Of a stretch of DNA of 32,154 nt, positions 26,571 through 32,154 are shown piece by piece. Numbering within the stretch: position 1 is the stretch's first letter; each line of letters begins with the position of its first letter. A program made the translations under genes and the position numbers. Below the pieces are notes generated by a model. That model did not search any database. It worked only from the letters and a program-made list of their open reading frames with translations, and was not told where the DNA came from. The stretch comes from Actinobacteria bacterium UBA7398. GTDB taxonomy: Bacteria; Actinomycetota; Actinomycetes; Nanopelagicales; Nanopelagicaceae. The stretch covers positions 18,733 to 50,886 of the forward strand of contig DKNC01000066.1 of the NCBI GenBank assembly GCA_002470135.1, given 5' to 3'.

Positions 26571-28466
26571 ATGACATCAAATAACTTGGTTTATCTAATC
26601 GCACTCCCACTATTTAGTTCTGGCTTTTTAATGATACTTGGCCGCAGGGCCGATAAGTGGGGCCACATTTTTGCGACTTTAATTTCGGCATCCGCATTTG
26701 GTATTGGGGCATTTGAATTTTTGCAGATGTTGGCTCGGCCATCAGAATCTCGCGCTCTTACCCAGAAACTTTTTTCTTGGATTTCAGTCGGAACCTTTCA
26801 AGTCGATGCCTCGCTTTTACTCGATCAACTTTCAATTTCATTTGTACTACTTATAACCGGTGTGGGCACATTGATTCATATCTATTCAATTGCTTATATG
26901 TCGCACGACATGGATCGCCGCCGTTTCTTCGCATTCCTGAACTTCTTCATTGCGGCCATGTTGTTATTGGTTCTCGGCGATTCCTACTTAAATCTTTACG
27001 TGGGCTGGGAGGGTGTGGGCCTTGCTTCATACCTACTTATCGGCTTCTGGAACCAAAAGCCCGAATATGCGACCGCTGCAAAGAAAGCTTTCGTGGCGAA
27101 CCGGGTTGGCGATGTCGGACTTTCATTAGCAATAATGATTGCTTTTGCAACATTTGGCACAGTTTCATTTTCTGGGGTCGAAGAAAAAGTTTCTGGTGCA
27201 TCGACTGCCGCCCTAACCGGTATTGGTCTGATGTTGTTACTCGCAGCTACCGGCAAGTCGGCACAATTCCCATTGCAATCATGGCTCGGAGATGCGATGG
27301 CGGGCCCAACCCCAGTTTCAGCGTTAATCCACGCCGCGACGATGGTGACCGCTGGCGTTTACTTAATTACTCGTTCAAATTTTATTTTCGATAACGCCCC
27401 AACCGCGCAACTATGCGTGGTAATTATCGGCGCAATCACTTTGATGTTTGGTGCGTTAATCGGTACTGCTAAAGATGACATTAAGAAAGCACTTGCTGCT
27501 TCAACCATGTCGCAAATCGGATACATGATTCTTGCGACTGGGCTTGGACCTGTTGGTTACGCGTTTGCAATCATGCACCTTCTGACTCATGGATTCTTCA
27601 AAGCCGGTATGTTCTTAGGGGCAGGGTCAGTAATGCATGGCATGGATGATGAAGTAAACATGCGGAAATATGGCGGCCTTGGAAAATTCATGCCAATTAC
27701 CGCAATTACTTTCGGATTGGGTTATCTCGCGATTATTGGAGTTCCGCCATTTGCCGGCTTCTATTCCAAAGATAAAATTATTGAAACCGCGTTTAACGCC
27801 GAAGGAATCAAGGGTTTATTTATTGGCGGCGCTGCTTTACTTGGTGCATTAGTCACCGCTTTTTATATGACTCGCGTAATTATTCTTACTTTTACTGGCA
27901 CAAAGCGTTGGGATGAAAAAGCCCATCCACATGAATCGCCATTCTTAATGTGGGGACCGATGGCAATCCTGGCAATCGGATCAGTTGCTTCCGGATTCCT
28001 ACTTTCCAGCGGAAATCGCTTTGTTTCTTGGCTAGCTCCAGTTGTAAATAGCCATGAAGCAGATCACGCCGAACATGTAGAACGATTCCAACCAGTAGTA
28101 GTTACTTCAATGGCGCTAGTTGCCGTGGTAATTGGTGTTGCAATTGCAATAGTTAAATATCGAAGCGAAGTTCCTCGAGTAGCACCTACCAATGTCAGAT
28201 TCTTTACCAAGATAGCTCGTCGTGATTTGTTACAAGATGACTTTAACGAAGCGGTATTAATGCGCCCCGGTCAAGCGCTAACTAAATTCCTAGTAGCAAC
28301 CGACGAAAAAGCTATCGATGGTGCAGTTAGAACTGTTGGTGCAGCGGTTATTGGAAGTTCAAAAGGAATTCGAAAGACCCAAACCGGTTTTGTCCGTAGC
28401 TATGCGCTGTTAATTTTGCTAGGCGCATTTGCGCTACTCGCAACTATCTGGGTGGTAACTCTATGA
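26571..28466 (+). CDS. nuoL: NADH-quinone oxidoreductase subunit L
   Basis: 631 residues, Mrp-antiporter-like proton channel at the distal end of the membrane arm. It contains LYVGWEGVGLASYLLIGFW (helix 5 glutamate), AFVANRVGDVGLSL, QLSLQSWLGDAMAGP-type helix 7/8 region (here FPLQSWLGDAMAGPTPVSAL), and GYMILATGLGPVGYAFAIMH. A C-terminal hydrophilic stretch and a last hydrophobic helix (SYALLILLGAFALLATIWVV) match the long lateral helix of NuoL. It is linked to nuoM by an ATGA overlap. Confidence 0.95.
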   Translation: MTSNNLVYLIALPLFSSGFLMILGRRADKWGHIFATLISASAFGIGAFEFLQMLARPSESRALTQKLFSWISVGTFQVDASLLLDQLSISFVLLITGVGTLIHIYSIAYMSHDMDRRRFFAFLNFFIAAMLLLVLGDSYLNLYVGWEGVGLASYLLIGFWNQKPEYATAAKKAFVANRVGDVGLSLAIMIAFATFGTVSFSGVEEKVSGASTAALTGIGLMLLLAATGKSAQFPLQSWLGDAMAGPTPVSALIHAATMVTAGVYLITRSNFIFDNAPTAQLCVVIIGAITLMFGALIGTAKDDIKKALAASTMSQIGYMILATGLGPVGYAFAIMHLLTHGFFKAGMFLGAGSVMHGMDDEVNMRKYGGLGKFMPITAITFGLGYLAIIGVPPFAGFYSKDKIIETAFNAEGIKGLFIGGAALLGALVTAFYMTRVIILTFTGTKRWDEKAHPHESPFLMWGPMAILAIGSVASGFLLSSGNRFVSWLAPVVNSHEADHAEHVERFQPVVVTSMALVAVVIGVAIAIVKYRSEVPRVAPTNVRFFTKIARRDLLQDDFNEAVLMRPGQALTKFLVATDEKAIDGAVRTVGAAVIGSSKGIRKTQTGFVRSYALLILLGAFALLATIWVVTL

Positions 28467-29971
28467 ACTATTTAACTTCGCTTATGTTGCTACCACTTCT
28501 TGGTGCGATATTAGTTTCAACTTTACCAAAAAACAAATCCAATTATGCAAAATGGGTTGCACTTCTTACTTCGATTTCGGTAGCTCTCTTAGGTTTATTA
28601 ATTGCGCTTCGTTTTGAAATTGATCGCCCTGGTTTCCAGTTTGTTGAGAATTATTCTTGGATTCCATCATTTGGAATTAATTACAGTCTTGGTATTGATG
28701 GCATCGCGCTAGTTTTAATTCTAATGTCGGTCATATTGGTTCCAATCGTGATTGTTGCCGGCTGGCACGAATCTGAAGGTGGACGTTGGGGAAGTAAGAG
28801 TTTCTATGTTCTGATCCTGATTCTAGAAACCATGATGATTGGTGTTTTCGCAGCTACCGATGTCTTCCTCTTCTACGTTTTCTTTGAAGCTATGTTGATC
28901 CCGGTTTACTTTTTAATCGGTGGCTACGGCGTTGGCGAACGTGCTGCAGCTGCGGTGAAGTTCTTGCTATACAGCTTATTTGGCGGGCTTTTAATGCTCG
29001 CAGCCATCATTGGCATTTATGTTATTTCTGGCCATCAAGGCGGACATACTTTTGATATTGAAAAACTTTCACAATTAACGATCGATTCCACAACCCAAAA
29101 CTTCTTATTCCTAGGATTCTTTATCGCGTTCGCAATTAAAGCGCCGCTATGGCCGCTGCACACTTGGTTGCCGGATGCCGCAAAATCTGCAACGCCAGGA
29201 ACATCAGTTCTCTTGTTGGGTGTACTGGATAAAGTTGGAACGTTCGGAATGATTCGCTATTGCATCAAGCTTTTCCCAGAATCATCGAAAACTTTTACTC
29301 CAGTAATTATTGTCCTGGCGCTGATCTCAATTCTCTATGGCGCTTTCTTGGCCATTGGTCAGAAAGATATTAAAGGCTTAATCGCATTTACTTCGATTTC
29401 TCACTTTGGTTTTATCACAATGGGAATTTTTGCGATGACCACCCAAGGTCATTCCGGCGCCACGCTTTATATGGTGAACCACGGATTCTCCACCGCTGCA
29501 CTCTTTTTAATAGCTGGGTGGATCTCTGCGCGACGCGGCTCTTCCACAATTGCTGATTTTGGTGGTTTACAACGCGTTACACCGGTACTTGCTTGGACAT
29601 TCTTTATTGCAGGGCTTTCCAGCTTGGCGCTACCTGGTCTTTCTAGCTTCGTCAGCGAGTTCTTAGTACTTGTTGGAACATATACTCGTTATCCGGTTGC
29701 AGCAGTAATTGGAACGCTCGGAATTGTGCTTGCTGCGCTATACATTTTAATTCCAGTACAAAAAGCGCTTCATGGTCCAATTACTCCAGGTAATGAAAAC
29801 TTGCCCGATATAACTAGACGTGAGCGAATTGCGATTGCACCAGTTATCGCAGTCATTATTTTCTTAGGTTTCTATCCGAAGCCATTGTTGGATGTTATAA
29901 ACCCAGCTTCCGTAGCAACTTTAACTGCTGCTGGATTTAGCGATCCAGTTCCGGCAACGGGAGGGAAGTAG
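28463..29971 (+). CDS. nuoM: NADH-quinone oxidoreductase subunit M
   Basis: 502 residues, second antiporter-like proton channel. Key features: FFEAMLIPVYFLIGGYG (helix 5 glutamate), KAPLWPLHTWLPDAAKSATP (helix 7 lysine and the LPDA loop), IGQKDIKGLIAFTSISHFGF (helix 8 lysine), LPGLSSFVSEFLVL. About 14 membrane segments. ATGA overlap with nuoL; nuoN begins 2 bp after the stop. Confidence 0.95.
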   Translation: MNYLTSLMLLPLLGAILVSTLPKNKSNYAKWVALLTSISVALLGLLIALRFEIDRPGFQFVENYSWIPSFGINYSLGIDGIALVLILMSVILVPIVIVAGWHESEGGRWGSKSFYVLILILETMMIGVFAATDVFLFYVFFEAMLIPVYFLIGGYGVGERAAAAVKFLLYSLFGGLLMLAAIIGIYVISGHQGGHTFDIEKLSQLTIDSTTQNFLFLGFFIAFAIKAPLWPLHTWLPDAAKSATPGTSVLLLGVLDKVGTFGMIRYCIKLFPESSKTFTPVIIVLALISILYGAFLAIGQKDIKGLIAFTSISHFGFITMGIFAMTTQGHSGATLYMVNHGFSTAALFLIAGWISARRGSSTIADFGGLQRVTPVLAWTFFIAGLSSLALPGLSSFVSEFLVLVGTYTRYPVAAVIGTLGIVLAALYILIPVQKALHGPITPGNENLPDITRRERIAIAPVIAVIIFLGFYPKPLLDVINPASVATLTAAGFSDPVPATGGK

Positions 29972-29973
29972 CC

Positions 29974-31521
29974 ATGACTGATACCCCAATTCTGCAATAT
30001 TCATTCCTGGCACCAATATTGATCGTGCTAGGCGGTGCTGTCATTGGGGTTTTAGTCGAGGCTTTTGTCGCAACTAAACGTCGCGCTTCTATCCAACTTT
30101 CTATTGCGCTCTTTACAATTTTTGTATCATTTATTTCGTTGCTAAGAATTCGCAACTTAACTTCAGCTAAAGCTGCATTTAACTCAGTCATGATTGATGG
30201 CCCAGCAATTTTCATGCAAGGAACAATTCTTTTAATTGCATTCTTCGCGGTAATGATTATCGGCGACGTTGATCATTTCACTGCGCAAGCATCTGCGGTG
30301 CCAGGATCAGAAGAAGAGAAAAGCGCAGTACAAACCGGTCGCCAACAAACTGAAGTTTTCCCGTTAACTTTATTTGCAGTAGCTGGGATGTTGCTCTTCC
30401 CGGCTGCTAGTGATTTGATCACACTTTTCGTAGCTTTAGAAGTTTTATCGCTACCGCTATATCTCATGGCTGGACTCTCGCGCCGCCGCCGCTTATTTTC
30501 ACAAGAAGCAGCCCTAAAGTATTTCTTACTTGGCGCTTACTCATCAGCATTTTTCTTATTTGGTGCCGCATTTTTATACGGTTTCTCTTACTCAGTTACA
30601 CTCGCCGGAATCCACGCAGCAGTAATCGGTGGTACCGCGAATAACGTATTCTTATTAATTGGATTACTTTTTGTTTCGCTTGGATTGCTTTTCAAAGTTG
30701 GCGCAGTCCCATTCCATGCTTGGACTCCCGATGTTTATCAAGGTGCACCAACAGCAGTTACGCTCATGATTGGTGGCGCACCTAAATTGGCCGCATTTGC
30801 AATGACGATGCGTTTGTTGGTCGATGGCTTGTTGCCATTGGCCATCGATTGGCAACAAATGTTGGTGGTGTTGTCGGTTGGCTCTTTGTTCATCGGAAAT
30901 TTAGCAGCCATTGCACAAACCAATCTCAAGCGCATGTTGGCTTTTTCAACCATTGCACAAATGGGATTCATGCTTATAGGATTGTTGTCTGGTGTTTCTA
31001 ATGGAAACACTTTGCTCGCGGCTAACGCCTACAGCTCAGCCATGTTTTACGTCATCACTTATGTGTTAACCACATTGGCTTCTTTTGGAGTTATTTTGTT
31101 GCTTGCGCGCGCTGGTTTCGAGAGCGAAGAAATCACCGATTTGGCTGGCCTCAATCAACGCAGTCCTTTGTACGCGGGTGTGATGGCGGTGTGTTTGTTT
31201 TCGCTGGCAGGTGTGCCTCCCTTGGTTGGTTTCTACGCCAAGCTATCGGTGTTGCAAGCCTTGTTGGCACCGGGCCAAACGGGCGGTTTGATTTTGGCGA
31301 TCTTCGCGGTGATGATGTCGCTCATCGGTGCGTTTTATTATTTGCGCATCGTCAAGGTGATGTATTTTGATCAACCGCTTACTGCAACTACGGTGTCTGC
31401 ACCTCAAGACGTCAAAGTCGTTCTCACACTCAACGGCGCACTTATTTTAATTTTGGGATTGGTGCCTGGTGGACTAATGACATTGTGCGCACAATCAATT
31501 GTTAAAGCCTTAGGCACTTAA
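29974..31521 (+). CDS. nuoN: NADH-quinone oxidoreductase subunit N, apparent interphylum chimera
   Basis: 515 residues in one open frame, third antiporter-like channel of complex I (FVALEVLSLPLYLMAGL, KYFLLGAYSSAFFLFGAA, FHAWTPDVYQGAPT). The first ~255 residues look actinobacterial and match the upstream genes. From PTAVTLMIGGAPKLAAF on (about residue 258), the protein resembles betaproteobacterial NuoN (NAYSSAMFYVITYVLTTLAS, ITDLAGLNQRSPLYAGVMAV, GVPPLVGFYAKLSVLQAL). Leucine codon use flips there: by hand count TTG is 5 of 38 leucines before and 29 of 47 after, while TTA drops from 14 to 4. I infer that two organisms' nuoN genes were joined at a conserved stretch, so the protein as written probably does not exist. 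Confidence 0.9.
   Translation: MTDTPILQYSFLAPILIVLGGAVIGVLVEAFVATKRRASIQLSIALFTIFVSFISLLRIRNLTSAKAAFNSVMIDGPAIFMQGTILLIAFFAVMIIGDVDHFTAQASAVPGSEEEKSAVQTGRQQTEVFPLTLFAVAGMLLFPAASDLITLFVALEVLSLPLYLMAGLSRRRRLFSQEAALKYFLLGAYSSAFFLFGAAFLYGFSYSVTLAGIHAAVIGGTANNVFLLIGLLFVSLGLLFKVGAVPFHAWTPDVYQGAPTAVTLMIGGAPKLAAFAMTMRLLVDGLLPLAIDWQQMLVVLSVGSLFIGNLAAIAQTNLKRMLAFSTIAQMGFMLIGLLSGVSNGNTLLAANAYSSAMFYVITYVLTTLASFGVILLLARAGFESEEITDLAGLNQRSPLYAGVMAVCLFSLAGVPPLVGFYAKLSVLQALLAPGQTGGLILAIFAVMMSLIGAFYYLRIVKVMYFDQPLTATTVSAPQDVKVVLTLNGALILILGLVPGGLMTLCAQSIVKALGT
30690..30785. other. probable assembly join between two genomes inside nuoN
   Basis: The interval brackets where the leucine codon pattern and the protein family affinity change. 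It covers codons for PFHAWTPDVYQGAPTAVTLM, a strongly conserved part of NuoN in both phyla and so a natural place for an assembler to cross between genomes. The exact base cannot be fixed by eye; 30730-30765 is the best guess. Confidence 0.75.
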
Positions 31522-31534
31522 ATCGTTTATCTAC

Positions 31535-32104
31535 ATGGATGAGCATCTCGTCGAAACAAAAATTCGCAGTGAGGAAATTCTCAAGAGCGATTTTTTGCAC
31601 ACGTTTAGAGATACGGTTGCATTACCCAACGGTTTAGAGGCCACGCGCGAATACGTGGTGCATCCAGGTGCCGCAATGATTGTTCCCATTTTTTCAAATG
31701 GTGATTTATTGATGGAGCGTCAATACCGATACCCTTTGCAACAAGTGATGATTGAGTTCCCTGCTGGTAAGCTCAATGCTGGCGAATCATCTTTGCTGTG
31801 CGCGCAAAGAGAGTTCAAAGAAGAAACAGGTTACACCGCACGCTATTGGGCGAGGGCGGGGATGCTTCACCCTGTAATCAGTTACTCCACAGAATACATT
31901 GACATTTGGTTGGCCAAAGATTTGCAAGAGGGTGCGCGTCAACTAGACGAGGGCGAACATTTGGACCTCATCACTGTGGCTTTTGATCAAGCCATGGATT
32001 GGTGTCGTGATGGGCAGATCACCGACTGCAAAACCCTGGTCGGCATGATGTGGCTACAAAATCATATATCAGGCGCATGGCCATTAAATTGGCAGTCTTC
32101 GTAG
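31535..32104 (+). CDS. Nudix hydrolase, ADP-ribose pyrophosphatase-like
   Basis: 189 residues. A complete Nudix box runs from G78 to Y100 with exact spacing: G78, E84, R92-E93, E96-E97, G99. Upstream is the family lead-in VHPGAAMIVPIFSNGDLLME and QYRYPLQQVMIEFPAGKL, typical of ADP-ribose pyrophosphatases (NudF type), which cleave nucleoside-diphosphate sugars with Mg. Codon use (many TTG, GTG, GCG) matches the second half of nuoN, not the actinobacterial genes. In Burkholderiales a gene of this type commonly lies just downstream of nuoN, often with a DUF2818 gene between; that small gene is absent here, with only 13 bp separating nuoN from this ATG. Confidence 0.92.
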   Translation: MDEHLVETKIRSEEILKSDFLHTFRDTVALPNGLEATREYVVHPGAAMIVPIFSNGDLLMERQYRYPLQQVMIEFPAGKLNAGESSLLCAQREFKEETGYTARYWARAGMLHPVISYSTEYIDIWLAKDLQEGARQLDEGEHLDLITVAFDQAMDWCRDGQITDCKTLVGMMWLQNHISGAWPLNWQSS

Positions 32105-32131
32105 GTTTGAGCACTTTGTCATAATAGATCT

Positions 32132-32154
32132 ATGAAAGTTCTTGATCTCCAATG
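32132..32154 (+). CDS. start of a DUF1178-family gene, cut by the window end
   Basis: Only seven complete codons are visible, MKVLDLQ, followed by TG, which begins Cys, Trp or a stop. The motif MKVLDL(Q/R)C is the usual beginning of DUF1178 proteins, small predicted zinc-binding proteins of proteobacteria that often follow the nuoN-Nudix pair in Burkholderiales. The gene starts 27 bp after the Nudix stop on the same strand. The call rests on a very short match plus neighbourhood. Confidence 0.5.

Noticed and set aside
26777..27394. Second plus-strand frame of 205 codons within nuoL
   Set aside because: Out-of-frame reading of conserved nuoL; rich in Cys, Arg and Trp with no domain, which is typical of a shifted frame.
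30751..32154. Natural horizontal transfer of half of nuoN plus downstream genes
   Set aside because: Not excluded, but the sequence changes at a highly conserved motif and then follows another phylum's chromosomal order to the window end with no mobile element or repeat, which is better explained by an assembly join.
1..32154. Search for tRNA, rRNA, CRISPR arrays, insertion sequences, phage or defence genes
   Set aside because: None seen by eye; gaps between genes are all below about 75 bp and there are no transposase-, integrase- or repeat-like sequences, so no novel mobile or defence system is claimed.

Overview
The first ~30.7 kb looks like one continuous piece of a streamlined, moderately AT-rich actinobacterium. 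A freshwater planktonic type (acI / Nanopelagicales-like) is my inference. The evidence is actinobacterial gene orders (XPB helicase with a helicase-associated protein; phosphoglycerate-mutase-like, TlpA, CcdA, ResB, CcsB; a men cluster with a PLDc_N protein; a 14-gene nuo operon), very small gaps, many 1- and 4-bp start/stop overlaps, and several GTG starts. From about 30.7 kb the DNA changes character inside nuoN. The end of nuoN, a Nudix gene and the first codons of a DUF1178 gene look betaproteobacterial (Burkholderiales-like), so the window is most likely a chimeric metagenome contig.

Layout. (1) Minus strand, 1-3570: a DNA-repair/helicase operon transcribed leftward, with a large helicase-associated protein, an M20 metallopeptidase and the N-terminus of an XPB-type helicase, joined by two ATGA overlaps. 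A HAD-IB phosphatase (3630-4397, minus) lies upstream. (2) Plus strand, 4451-8714: a histidine phosphatase followed by a complete System II cytochrome c maturation set (TlpA-like lipoprotein, CcdA, ResB, CcsB). (3) 8715-16414: menaquinone biosynthesis in four transcription directions: menE-menA-PLDc_N (minus), menB-menC-menD (plus), menF (minus), menG (plus). Only menH and the DHNA-CoA thioesterase are not seen. (4) 16453-31521: nuoA to nuoN in canonical order, all plus strand. (5) 31535-32154: foreign Nudix and DUF1178 genes.

The genes form a respiratory block: MenF, D, C, E, B, A and G make menaquinone, NuoA-N oxidises NADH and reduces it while pumping protons, and the ResB/CcsB pathway attaches haem to c-type cytochromes further along the chain. 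Several transcription units start with a TANNNT-like -10 box only 6-9 nt before the start codon, which suggests leaderless or nearly leaderless mRNAs. I found no tRNA, rRNA, CRISPR, insertion sequence or prophage, and no gene-free stretch longer than about 75 bp. I do not see a novel biological system. The most important observation is the phylum-level join inside nuoN.
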